Positions 58,029-63,835 of a stretch of 64,000 nucleotides of DNA are shown one piece after another (positions within the stretch are counted from its first letter, which is position 1; each line of letters begins with the position of its first letter). The notes under the pieces were generated by a model. That model ran no database searches. It was not told where the DNA came from and saw nothing but the letters and a program-made list of their open reading frames with translations. A program made the position numbers and the translations under genes. The DNA comes from Prosapia bicincta (lineage: Eukaryota; Arthropoda; Insecta; Hemiptera; Cercopidae): contig JBAIZL010000007.1 in assembly GCA_036971475.1 (NCBI GenBank), positions 27,101,947 to 27,165,946 of the forward strand, read 5' to 3'.

Positions 58029-60671
58029 GTAGTGGTAAGGTCCACCTTTCTCCTATCAGTTGACCAATACTGCCACAGTAAGGTCCGGTCCATCAACTTC
58101 ATGTGCTAAGGATGTTGACTTCACAATATTTGAATTTACAGTTTTAGTTATTGTTAAAATATTTTGCAAAAACTAATAAGACTACTACTATTACCAAACT
58201 AACGAATATATCAGCAAATTCGTGGTAAGCATTTTGTCAGAATTTAATAAGTTATTTTTATCATATTTATTAATAACCAGACTTTCAAAACTACTTTGTA
58301 TATTTTGTTTGATTTGACATTTTTAACTAATTCTAGGTAGTTTATTTGTATTTTATGTTTAGTTTTAGGATGTACCTGGTCCTGGTTAAAAGGTCCTTGG
58401 CCAGATTTGGGTAACATCACTTAATGAGGATGTGCTTCAGGTCATCTTCTCCACTTTGTCATAGGGCGCATTCTGGTGATGCAGCTAAATTAAACCAGTA
58501 AAGATAGGCCTGGGTTAAAATGTGTCCAGTCCGAGCTCTAGCCGCGAAAGTACATATACTTCTCTCGATTTCTCTATACATGTCTTTTTTTGCCGGTTCA
58601 TTCTGGATGTTAAATAGGGATCGACCGACAGGACATCATGACCACTCCTCAGTTCACTTTCTCCTGAAAAATCGCTCTGCAGATTTTTGACAATATAAGA
58701 GGGAGTATATCTCTCAGTGGGCAGGGACCCACTGGAAGACTATCCTTTTGTCCTCATCGTGCAACATCACAATTAACCTTCTCAATTCAGTATAACGTAG
58801 TGTATGGCAATGCCAGAACTTGGAGGGCTAATTTCGAGTCAGTGAGAATACAAATATCGCACATAGATTGACAGCTTACCAACGCAGCATTAATTGCTAG
58901 CAATTCAGCATGCTAGACCGGGCACTTGCTGGTGCGAAAAAACGTTCTCCAGTTTCCAGGTTGAAGTAGCCCGCTCCTGATTTCCTCTTCTCCGTGTCAA
59001 CTGATCCGTCCGTGAAGATTTTTACGGGCTCATAGTTTCTGTGCTTGAAAGTTCATGTGACTAATATGTTCTTTAATTCTAGTTGAAATTTTCCGTTTTG
59101 CTTGACCTACATAAATTGCAGCTTAGATATTGTAACTCGCACAAAAATGTAAGTGTTCAAATACCTTTAAGAGCATGTGGCATTGCATCGTAATCCCCTT
59201 CTATAGAACCATTTGATCAATCATAATGGAAATGCATAGCCCACTGTATGGAATTGTTACAACTATTTTGTGTGTGTGTTGAATAAGTAAATGACGTAAT
59301 TGAACAGGACATTTTACTACATTTATTCTGAGGATCTAATTACAAGAGTAGGCAAATTGTTTCTTCTGCCTGGACCTATAACACGTTTGAGCTAATAAAG
59401 CAGACATATTTTAAACATACAATGTGCCATATTACTGTATTGGATATGTAGTCTTATTACTAAAATTGTGGTGTCACAATTAAAGTATGCAGTAGAACCT
59501 CTCTAATTCGCCACGCTCGGGACTGAGGGGGTTAGGAATTCAAGATAAAGATGAATTATGGAAGTCATGAAATTAACATGTAATTGTAGGTAAACATAGC
59601 ACATAGTTAACCTAAATAGCTATGTAATGTAATAAATGTTGTAGTTACACGATTTATGTTGGCTGAAAAACTCAACAACACTATTGCACAGCATTATAAA
59701 AACTTTAGAAGCCTGCAGTATAGTTTGTAATTACAAATACAGTATGTATACTGTATTTTTATAAAAAGTCTTATAAATGTATTATAGTACCTCGAAAGAA
59801 CAATCATACTAGCAAGGATAAATACAGTATATTAAATCTATTTACGTTTTTGTTTTGAAAAAGGTCTGTCAATTCTTTTTATACTAAAGTATTCTTTTTT
59901 TTTGTATTGCAAGATGCCGATTTTGTCTTAATACTATCAATTTCGTCAGTTCTGCTTCTTTTCGTCTCTCATACCATCCAGTTTTTATTTTGTTAAAATT
60001 TTATCTACGTCCTTTAAGTCACTACATTTCATGGGTAAATGTGTTGGACGATGTTTAATTCAACTGTGACGAAGTAGAGAGATTCTACTGTACTTGAAGT
60101 ATTATATACACCAGACTACTTCTAACAATATTCTGATATTGTCTTAGCGTGTATTATTTTTTGTGAACTATTTGAAGTATGGAAAAATGTGTAACTATAA
60201 CTAATACTAACATAAATTTTAGATTTGTAATAGACAAAAAATGTATGTAATTTAATCAGAGTTGTTTAATACTATTTAATGAGATATAGAATTTTCAGAA
60301 AAAATATTTCTTAAATCTAAATGTATATTAATATTATTTAAGTTTATTATTGAAGAAAATTTGAGGAATCGCCATTTTATTGAAGAATTTGTTTTAATTT
60401 TGCAAGAATGTGAAAGATTTAACCTTTGTCAAGCTATGTATATGTAATTAGGTAAATAGAAAATAGATTAGTTCTTATCATGTTTTTTTGTGTTGTAGGC
60501 TTTCTGGTTCACTGAAAACCAAGGCCAGTTTGATGGCGAAGTGTTTGGGAGTTCAGACAAATGGAATGGCCTTGGTTTATTCTTTGACTCCTTTGACAAT
60601 GACAATAAACACAACAACCCTTACATTATGGCTGTTATAAATGATGGGACAAAAGCATTTGATCATGCCAA
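34319..60671 (+). CDS. LMAN1: ERGIC-53 / LMAN1 lectin cargo receptor, 5' part (exons 1-4)
   Basis: Type I membrane lectin cycling between ER and cis-Golgi that captures high-mannose glycoproteins for COPII export. Exons 34319-34484, 49069-49125, 53956-54053 and 60499-60671 join in frame (166+57+98+173 nt = 164 codons plus two bases). Residues 1-25 form a hydrophobic signal peptide ([17 protein letters not shown]). The legume-lectin domain starts at [10 protein letters not shown] (28-37) and contains [22 protein letters not shown] and [14 protein letters not shown]. Residues aligning with the family's mannose/Ca2+ site are present: D105 (GADGL), D137-D142 (DSFDND) and H163 (FDHA). ATG 34319 is the first in-frame ATG. 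The helical stalk, membrane segment and C-terminal ER-exit signal are outside the window, so the gene is partial here. Introns are 14.6, 4.8 and 6.4 kb. Confidence 0.95.
34485..35274. other. Start of LMAN1 intron 1
   Basis: No gene features. From about 35130 the phrases 'ttcaaaaacatgtcttgggg' and 'ttcaaaaatatgtcctgaag' form a short diverged duplication leading into the family F repeats. Confidence 0.4.
35275..35640. mobile_element. Palindromic MITE family F, copy 1
   Basis: 'gggtagatttggttgtaatt' pairs with 'aaattacaaccaaatctact', and 'tacctatatagtatccag' with 'ctggacacttaataggtata'. The middle holds 'gatcacttgacgtcacctgg'. Related copies lie at 35870-36145 and 37560-38010. Confidence 0.75.
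35870..36145. mobile_element. Palindromic MITE family F, copy 2
   Basis: Contains 'tagatttggttgtaattt' and the inverse-order middle 'gcctggtgatgtcatgtgat'. It abuts the PLE1 copy that starts at 36146. Confidence 0.7.
36204..36245 (-). ncRNA. Hammerhead-like motif in PLE1 terminal repeat (UUGANAA core, GUC site)
   Basis: UGAG (stem I), UUGACAA, extra A, stem II GGGA/UCCC, GAAA, stem III ACG-GC-CGU, C17, CUCA (stem I). All four stem I pairs hold and the cleavage triplet is GUC, the best hammerhead site. The core has U at position 3 and A at position 8 instead of C and G, which keeps the 3-8 base pair. Confidence 0.6.
36276..37262 (-). CDS. PLE1 polyprotein C-terminal part: RT thumb and GIY-YIG endonuclease
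   Basis: An uninterrupted frame of about 329 codons. It begins at the RT motif remnant [18 protein letters not shown] (the DD of the catalytic box). It continues [28 protein letters not shown] and the linker [15 protein letters not shown]. Then comes the nuclease: [46 protein letters not shown]. The GIY-YIG-type pair appears as GVY and YIG, with the conserved Arg and EH. The nuclease makes the target nick in EN+ PLEs. The absence of stops suggests a young copy. The fingers and palm of the RT are missing, so it cannot act alone. Confidence 0.9.
   Translation of the reverse strand: MCVCCDDIITLYKGNTRRAHIFLKHLNSIHPKLTYTIETEQQNSLNFLDLTIKRTDKQTHKFNIYRKPTSTNTTIHSSSNHPHQHKLAAYNTMIYRLLKTPLDKDEHYQELNTIKYIAQTNGYNTTMIDKLYNRIKNKHNNPNTNTQDDNPIKYLSIPYRSSKTHNLTNTLRKYNYKIAYSTHNTLNKQFKPNSKINDIYNTTGVYKLTCSSCPSFYIGQTGRSFYTRYQEHIKALKNNNYQSNFADHLNSTKHDYIDITSNLQILHKQHRNNQRYTTEQYEIYRHFKLHPTHILNTQLHYNSHTLFDIITPYTHKIHPHHQNIPPPP
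37263..37559. other. LMAN1 intron 1 spacer
   Basis: No supported feature. Confidence 0.4.
37560..38010. mobile_element. Palindromic MITE family F, copy 3
   Basis: 'gggtaagatagatttggtta', 'tatgacatcacctggcaaaa' and 'ataatctatcctaacttgag' repeat the phrases of copies 1 and 2, with a 'tatacctatattgaaatata' hairpin. Confidence 0.7.
38011..38589. other. AT-rich spacer
   Basis: Nothing recognised. Confidence 0.4.
38590..39399. repeat. 55-bp satellite array, left block (about 15 copies)
   Basis: The landmark CAGTCCATGACTACAGA recurs every 55 bp from 38596 to 39366. Units are nearly identical, varying at 'ctaagag/ctaggag' and a few other positions. The array is interrupted by the Tigger-like transposon and resumes at 41957. 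Confidence 0.97.
39402..41954 (-). mobile_element. Tigger/pogo-like DNA transposon inserted in the 55-bp satellite
   Basis: 25-bp perfect TIRs beginning CAGTCGGCGCCGCTTATTGT (39402-39426 and 41930-41954), flanked by TA at 39400-39401 and 41955-41956. Subterminal sequences repeat 'gataacaataaccgaatg' (39448 and 41900) and 'acaataagcg'. The length is 2.55 kb with a single transposase gene on the minus strand. Confidence 0.95.
39861..41375 (-). pseudogene. Tigger/pogo (CENP-B-like, DDE) transposase, frameshifted
   Basis: N-terminal psq-type [22 protein letters not shown] and [43 protein letters not shown], then [14 protein letters not shown] core: [14 protein letters not shown] (first Asp), then [13 protein letters not shown] (second Asp) and [20 protein letters not shown] (third). 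The acidic C-tail ends IEEFFEKK. Frame changes occur near 41121 (extra A in TTTAAAAATG) and near 40615 (A/T run), plus one close to the start. The catalytic residues themselves are all kept, so inactivation is recent. Confidence 0.93.
41957..42250. repeat. 55-bp satellite array, right block (about 5 diverged copies)
   Basis: Same 55-58 bp unit but diverged: 'cactcccagtccaggacct' and 'cagacctgcctaggatggtt'. The unit next to the insertion shares 'gatctggcaagga' with the last unit on the left side, showing that the two blocks were once continuous. Confidence 0.93.
42255..44830 (-). pseudogene. Decayed non-LTR retrotransposon, RT region
   Basis: Minus-strand text at 44640-44390 reads [17 protein letters not shown] and [17 protein letters not shown]. 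At 44368-44183 it reads [20 protein letters not shown], matching the RT motif KSAPGPDGI. Below that only scattered short frames remain (for example 43642-43833). The 3' border near 42255 lies close to the end of the satellite. Extent is approximate. Confidence 0.55.
45093..45952 (-). mobile_element. Mariner element, internally deleted
   Basis: TIRs GTCTGTTCAAAAAATACGCG (45095) and inverse GTCTGCTCAAAAAATACACG (ending 45948). It is about 0.86 kb versus 1.3 kb for a full mariner; the C-terminal catalytic part was lost while both ends stayed. Confidence 0.9.
45173..45816 (-). pseudogene. Mariner transposase, N-terminal two thirds, one frameshift
   Basis: Reads [20 protein letters not shown] and [20 protein letters not shown] (HTH region). 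Then [20 protein letters not shown] precedes a frame change near 45430-45480. After it come [18 protein letters not shown] and [20 protein letters not shown] (first catalytic Asp in GDES), ending VMLTVFF. The second and third catalytic residues are deleted. Resembles the mariner clade with FVPRLLTDEQK. Confidence 0.9.
45953..45993. repeat. (TA)n microsatellite
   Basis: About 36 bp of TA immediately after the mariner end. Confidence 0.95.
45994..46178 (-). mobile_element. TA-flanked mini-element, 'GCAACGGAAAAACAATGGAT' family
   Basis: Runs from 'gaagttaatatattactatt' to 'gtcagtgcaacggaaaaaca', between two TA tracts. Related pieces: 47876-47925, 57873-57962 and 58026-58110. It holds the hammerhead-like motif at 46058-46099. 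Confidence 0.8.
46058..46099 (-). ncRNA. Hammerhead-like motif, cleanest UUGANAA example
   Basis: GUGAU (stem I), UUGACAA, extra U, stem II GGUC-AAGU-GACC, GAAA, stem III AGG-UG-CCU, C17, AUCAC (stem I). All three stems are perfect (5, 4 and 3 bp). Positions 3 and 8 are U and A. No base of the motif is otherwise out of register, which makes chance unlikely. Confidence 0.65.
46179..46260. repeat. (TA)n microsatellite
   Basis: About 48 bp of uninterrupted TA followed by imperfect TA-rich sequence. Confidence 0.95.
46500..47330 (-). pseudogene. Non-LTR retrotransposon 3' fragment (RNase H to C-terminal knuckle)
   Basis: From 47300 downward: [20 protein letters not shown] (RNase H), then [19 protein letters not shown] (the H..G..N..AD motif). 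It then reads [34 protein letters not shown] (zinc knuckle) and [10 protein letters not shown] near the 3' end. Same family as 12218-12736 (HILLNCPYPLPTR, YRGHRAIGYS). Several stops; 5'-truncated. Confidence 0.8.
47331..49068. other. LMAN1 intron 1, distal part
   Basis: Mostly unrecognised. It contains a 50-bp piece of the 46.0-kb mini-element (47876-47925) next to a short TA/CA tract (47926-47956), and a repeat shared with 55.85 kb at 48540-48650. Confidence 0.5.
48540..48650 (-). repeat. Remnant of the 55.85-kb mini-element family
   Basis: 'ataaaacctcttaaacacca' and 'ttctgatgtacattttgatt' match 55835-55900. The minus strand retains CAAUC, AAAA, AUGUACAU but the CUGANGA core is gone. Confidence 0.6.
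49069..49125 (+). CDS. LMAN1: LMAN1 exon 2
   Basis: 57-nt micro-exon between TTAACAG and GTGAGT; reads (N)[18 protein letters not shown](G), matching the IRVAPSLKSQRG segment of human ERGIC-53. Enters and leaves in phase 1. Confidence 0.93.
49630..50112 (+). mobile_element. Penelope-like element family 2, GIY-YIG fragment and terminal repeat
   Basis: Reads [40 protein letters not shown], then after stops [20 protein letters not shown], a decayed GIY-YIG domain. Ends with the terminal sequence 'cgccattagtaggttaggct', the inverse of the 8596 terminus. The minus strand there shows UUGA, core UUGAUAA, extra A, stem GCC/GGC, GA..., UCAA, a decayed hammerhead-like layout. Confidence 0.75.
50113..50867. 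other. LMAN1 intron 2 spacer
   Basis: No feature supported. Confidence 0.4.
50868..51010. repeat. Copy of the 30.2-kb palindrome family (single arm)
   Basis: 'tttcacactaggtcagcgca' and 'ttacacttttagtatcactt' match the arms at 30168-30412. Confidence 0.75.
51211..52857 (-). pseudogene. Second Tigger/jerky-like transposase, decayed
   Basis: N-terminus [20 protein letters not shown] and [18 protein letters not shown] (psq-type HTH). Then [17 protein letters not shown] and [17 protein letters not shown] (CENP-B HTH). First-Asp region [14 protein letters not shown] (consensus [13 protein letters not shown], so damaged). Then [27 protein letters not shown] and [20 protein letters not shown]. The C-tail reads [19 protein letters not shown]. 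Multiple stops and frameshifts. The left terminus is CAGTACAACCCCTCTAATCG at 51211; the right terminus was not found, possibly displaced by the MITE at 53207. Confidence 0.85.
53207..53814. mobile_element. piggyBac-like MITE, copy B (608 bp)
   Basis: TTAA at 53207-53210 and 53811-53814. Ends TTAACTGTTTGATTAGCA and inverse TTAACCCTTTGATTAGCA. Homologous throughout, in opposite orientation, to 21184-21788. Exon 3 of LMAN1 lies only 142 bp further right. Confidence 0.85.
53956..54053 (+). CDS. LMAN1: LMAN1 exon 3
   Basis: 98 nt after acceptor TTTTTACAG, ending before GTAAGT; reads (G)[18 protein letters not shown] then [11 protein letters not shown]. It carries the Asp that contacts mannose in the family. 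Ends in phase 0. Confidence 0.95.
54545..55104 (+). pseudogene. PLE1 GIY-YIG endonuclease remnant
   Basis: Reads [59 protein letters not shown] and [14 protein letters not shown]. It is very similar to the 36276-37262 frame, with a short deletion around TTE(QYE)IYRHF and upstream decay. Confidence 0.88.
55136..55190 (+). ncRNA. PLE1 terminal hammerhead-like motif, copy
   Basis: UUGACAA, extra U, GGGA/UCCC, GAAA, ACGGCCGU, C17, CUCAAC. The 5' stem I side has mutated to UAAG, so only part of stem I can pair. Confidence 0.45.
55333..55834. other. LMAN1 intron 3 spacer
   Basis: 55390-55680 is more complex in composition ('ggattgcctcggtctggata') but no family is recognised. Confidence 0.4.
55835..55935 (-). 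mobile_element. Mini-element with hammerhead-like motif (AUGUACAU type)
   Basis: Shares 'aataaaacctcttaa' and 'tcctgatgtacatttc' with 48540-48650. Confidence 0.65.
55865..55907 (-). ncRNA. Hammerhead-like motif with CUGAAGA core
   Basis: UCCU (stem I), CUGAAGA, extra U, stem II AUUG/CAAU, GAAA, stem III AU-GUAC-AU, C17, AGGA (stem I). Stem I is perfect over 4 bp and different again from the other families. Confidence 0.6.
55936..56246. other. Spacer
   Basis: No feature supported. Confidence 0.4.
56247..56320. repeat. (TA)n microsatellite
   Basis: About 70 bp of TA, directly left of the palindromic element. Confidence 0.97.
56326..56515. mobile_element. Near-perfect palindromic element between two (TA)n tracts
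   Basis: Arms 56326-56412 and 56426-56512 pair almost completely ('aaaacaacacaggttattca' with inverse 'tgaataacctgtgttgtttt'), with a loop of about 13 bases. Each arm has CUGAUGA, extra U, GUUGG/CCAAC or UCAAC, GAAA, AAGCUU, U17, GG. Stem I is only 2 bp plus a bulged extension. Confidence 0.9.
56537..56580. repeat. (TA)n microsatellite
   Basis: About 42 bp of TA right of the palindrome. Confidence 0.97.
56595..56692. mobile_element. Second palindromic element between (TA)n tracts
   Basis: 'taaagaacttagtcaaaata' with 'caaatacaagaattgtaaat' pairs with the inverse 'attcttgtatttgtattttg' and 'accaagttcttta'. The arms are about 42 bp and carry no hammerhead core. Confidence 0.85.
56693..56761. 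repeat. (TA)n microsatellite
   Basis: About 69 bp of TA. Confidence 0.97.
56815..56878. repeat. (TA)n microsatellite
   Basis: About 62 bp of TA. The 53 bp between this and the previous tract ('gtacttaaacaagaatctta') recurs near 57325-57355, so it is another element end. Confidence 0.97.
56879..57499. other. LMAN1 intron 3 spacer
   Basis: Contains a GC-richer stretch 57110-57180 ('ggccctccctcccctgattc') without coding signal, and a repeat of 'actcaaacaagaatcttact'. Confidence 0.4.
57500..57594 (+). mobile_element. TA-flanked mini-element half copy (7.5-kb family)
   Basis: 'cttttcttctttgattgaaa' through 'gtgtgatatgtttttatgta', ending at a TA tract. Confidence 0.7.
57533..57572 (+). ncRNA. 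Hammerhead-like motif, UUGAAAA core
   Basis: UUGA (stem I), UUGAAAA, two extra bases GA, stem II GAUCAU-UGU-AUGAUC (6 bp), GAAA, AUAU, U17, UCAA (stem I). U at position 3 and A at position 8, as in the UUGANAA set. Confidence 0.5.
57595..57656. repeat. (TA)n microsatellite
   Basis: About 55 bp of TA between two copies of the same mini-element family. Confidence 0.97.
57657..57813 (+). mobile_element. TA-flanked mini-element with 'GTCTGTCAGTC' tail
   Basis: Same family as 7486-7770 and 10380-10545: 'gttaagtttttatatgtgtt', then 'ggactattgccattaggtaa', 'gtctgtcagtc' and 'tctagtccaaaaa', then TA. Confidence 0.8.
57673..57710 (+). ncRNA. Hammerhead-like motif, CUGAUGA core in the UUGACAA family
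   Basis: UUGA (stem I), CUGAUGA, extra A, decayed stem II, GAGA (A14 mutated), AUAU, U17, UCAA (stem I). Important because its sister copies at 7616 and 10420 have UUGACAA at the same place. Confidence 0.45.
57814..57872. repeat. (TA)n microsatellite
   Basis: About 58 bp of TA. Confidence 0.97.
57873..57962. mobile_element. Piece of the 46.0-kb mini-element between (TA)n tracts
   Basis: 'ttccgttgcactgactttat' and 'gatatattactattgtaaat' are the inverse of 45994-46178 termini. Confidence 0.75.
57963..58025. repeat. (TA)n microsatellite
   Basis: About 62 bp of TA inserted in or expanded within the mini-element: the element's sequence continues on its right side. Confidence 0.97.
58026..58110 (-). 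repeat. Decayed continuation of the 46.0-kb mini-element
   Basis: The minus strand reads GUGG...UUGGUCAACUGAU, AGAAAGGUGGACC, ...CCAC, a mutated version of the 46058 motif with stem I GUGG/CCAC. Confidence 0.55.
58420..59110 (-). pseudogene. Non-LTR retrotransposon 3' fragment (RNase H onward)
   Basis: Minus strand from 59020: [20 protein letters not shown], then [16 protein letters not shown] (RNase H motif TDGS). Lower down are [10 protein letters not shown] and knuckle debris before 'gatgttacccaaatctggcc'. Many stops. Same family as 46500-47330. Confidence 0.7.
59490..60090. mobile_element. Tigger-like MITE (601 bp)
   Basis: Starts CAGTAGAACCTCTCTAATTC and ends with the inverse TAGAGAGATTCTACTG. 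Similar to the 51211 terminus. No transposase. Confidence 0.7.
60091..60498. other. AT-rich end of LMAN1 intron 3
   Basis: Nothing beyond the exon 4 polypyrimidine tract (ttgtttttttgtgttgtag). Confidence 0.5.
60499..60671 (+). CDS. LMAN1: LMAN1 exon 4
   Basis: 173 nt after acceptor TTGTAG, before GTAAGA; reads [20 protein letters not shown], then [20 protein letters not shown], ending near AFDHA. It holds the DSFDND calcium loop and the conserved His. The last codon is split (AA|N), so the next exon is outside the window. Confidence 0.96.
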
Positions 60672-60979
60672 GTAAGAATTTAATCATTTATATTCTCTAA
60701 ATTTTTTTCTATAATTATAGTAGTGATAAATAAAAAGTCAAACCACGAGTGTGTTTGAGCTGAAACACAGAAATTTTATATACATTATGAGTGTACAGCA
60801 TTCCTGTCTTGAAATGCAGCAAAATGTGTAACATTCGTTACCGTGCAAAATGTTGGAGTATCTAATTTTTTTTGTTAACAAAAATTGTAATATAACATTT
60901 ACCTTTCCTTTAAAATTAGTAACATATAATTTAACATTAGTTATTGTATAAACCACATGGTAATTTCATGTTAAAAGTA
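60672..60979. other. Start of LMAN1 intron 4
   Basis: No feature supported. Confidence 0.4.
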
Positions 60980-63833
60980 CAGTAGACCGTCGAAAATCCG
61001 AACTAATTGAGACTTGGGCGGGTTCGGATTTTTAAACATAACTTAGAAATTCCTAGTTACACTAAAAGTGTTAAAATAAATAAAAATAAACACTTAATTC
61101 ACTTACATGTGTATATAACTATTGTACTTTGATGTACTTGTATCTTTAAATCCAGAAGAATGCACTTATTTTACAAAAACAATTCATTACATATTTTACA
61201 AATTTATGTATCTATACACAAAAAAATAAACGCAGCTGTACGAAACCACTAAAATATTTTATTTGAAAAACTTGCTAATTTTGGGTTATTTAAGTTTCAA
61301 AAGTAGTTTTCTGCCGGGCAAATCCTTCATTTCCTCCGTTACATGCTTAGAAAAAGTAACACGGTTACATGCATAGCAGAGATCTCCTCACTCCAATTTT
61401 TTTTTATTTCTTTGAATTATTTTGCTTTAGCAATAAACATACATTATTAATTATTTTTACAATCTTTGGAGCCTTAACTACCTTCTTAGTACAGAAAGTT
61501 TCTTTTATTTATTAATTGGTAAATTTAGTTAAAATATTTATCTAAATGCTTCAATCCCACCAGCAAACCTTTACCTTCTATAACATCGCCACACTGCAAC
61601 GTCCCTCCCCATTGCAGAATAATATATTTATATATCTGATGCTCACACAGTTTTGTGTACCGTGTTAAGATCCCTAAATTTTGTCTTGTGTTCCCGCGTA
61701 ATGTACCACGCCCAAATGCAAGTCTATTCCCGCTGACATCTACCTTAACGATTGTATGACCTCCCCTAAGTTGGTTGGCAGGTTTGTTAGGTCTGTATTT
61801 AGTCACACATGTCAGTAAAATAGTCAGCTGGAAAGAAACAACATTTATATGAACACACAAAATTTTCAAAGAATCTTACCACCTCATGAGATCTGCAGAC
61901 TCAGCAGAGGGACGTGCAAAATATGATCATGTCTAAGATACCTCTTTAAAAAGGCTTCTTTGTTCTTTAAACATGATCTGCCAGTAGACATCGTCTCTGG
62001 GCTTCAATACAAAAAACCAACTAATTTTTAGAATAGCTCAATAAAATTGTTCTCAGGAGAGAACTCGTTTGAAAAAACATTAGTTTCTGAATTGTATATA
62101 TTTATTAATTAATGAAATTTAATTAAAACTGTACTCTGTAAAACTGTACTTTTAACTAAACTAATTTTCTTTTCAAATAAAACATATTTAGATATCTCTT
62201 TATCTGCACAAATTATTAATTAAAAGTTCGTTAATTTTCACATATTTAAAACCTACATTTCATATACAATTCATTAATTACATTTACACATAAAAAAAAA
62301 ATTATTTCCAAATTTAACCTAATAAAATATTTTATCTACTTATTTCAAGATTGAATTGGTAAATTCACATTTTATTATAAATAATTTTAAAATATATACG
62401 ATTCAATAAATCTGGTCTTCTTGAAAATGATTGACTTATGGCCAAAACCACTTTGTAAATTTAATATGTATTATTCAATATTTCAACAATTTTGTTATAC
62501 TAATTAATTTTATTACTTTTAAAATTTATTTAATTATTCAACATAGAATGAAGTCATTGTTTAAGTTTAATTTGTAATTTGAATTTAATAAAGTTAACTG
62601 ACTAAATTTGACGTTAATTCGTATATAATAGAGAAAATGACTTGCCAAGGATTTCCCTGCCGGTCCTGGAGTCCTCTCGTCTGGATTCCCTGGTCCCTGG
62701 ACATCGGAAGTTGCCATCCCTGGTCAGTCAGTGGAAGTCTTTCTCCATTCCCGCGTCCTGGAGGCTGAGTCTGAAGCCCTCGTCCATGGATGGAAGTAGA
62801 CGGCAGGAACATGGCTATTTTGGTACCATCTGGCCGGGTGATGATTCTATGCGCGATCCAACATAGCGGCCGTGAGCACCTCGTATTAAAAAATTTTTTC
62901 AGACTGCCCTACAGGTCTATAAGTTCCTGTATTTATTGCGGCTGTGTCACCCTTCCCCTCCACTCTAACTTCGTCGCTATCTCCGTGCTTGTTTCTTGTA
63001 CAGGCGGGTTGGACAACGTATTAGTTTTAACCTGCCTAATTTTGTTATCTGTTTTAGAACACTGAAAAATGTCTATTATTTTTAAATGGCTGTAACTTTT
63101 TTGTTATTTGAGTTTTTTAAATTCTGTTTTCACTACTGTTTATTATGGATTTTTCTTGTCATTTCAAAATTTCGATGATAGTTCTACGTGGCCTAGTTCT
63201 CAAGTTAGCATTTTTCGGCACTTAGAAACTTTTTCACTTCACTCTCGTTTGTCAAATTTAGTTAGTTATTACAATTTCATGCTATTATAATTTTTAATTT
63301 GTCTTACTAATACTTATTCAAAATTTTACTGACTTCTTGACTCTTTACTATGTTTATTATACCATAAATTAAAACATTATTATTTAAATATTAAAATTGT
63401 TATTTAAAAAATAAGAAATTATTAATTTCTTAATTGAAACGTTAATTCAGACCGTTTCAACACTCGTAGGCGGGGATTCCTCGGCAATATGGGTTTCGAT
63501 ATGGAGTTTTATATAATACTCTCTAAATTAATTAAGTCTTTCTAAATTAATACGTTGTCTTCTAAATCACGACCATGTTGACAAATAAACTAATAATTTA
63601 TAGTACAAGATATATATATCACTAAATCAAAGAATAATGTTTTTAAGATGAAAGAATTACACCGTTACACACATAGGCGGGGATTATCTGCAAAACCCAC
63701 TCTAAACATTCTGTTGCCGGTCTTATCATCTCAAGATCAACTGAATCGGTTTTATCTGGTGGATGGTGGGTAATTTTTCTTTAATGTGTAACGGAGTGTT
63801 AAAGGAAGTGTTTGGATTTTTGACGCTCTACTG
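60980..63833. mobile_element. Tigger-like element, 2.85 kb, no recognisable transposase
   Basis: Left CAGTAGACCGTCGAAAATCC and right inverse CAGTAGAGCGTCAAAAATCC, each flanked by TA (60978-60979, 63834-63835). The inside is AT-rich except for GC-richer 62640-63000. Direct phrases 'taggcggggatt' occur at 63467 and 63671. The minus-strand frame 61525-61869 (114 codons) matches nothing I know. Confidence 0.7.
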
Positions 63834-63835
63834 TA

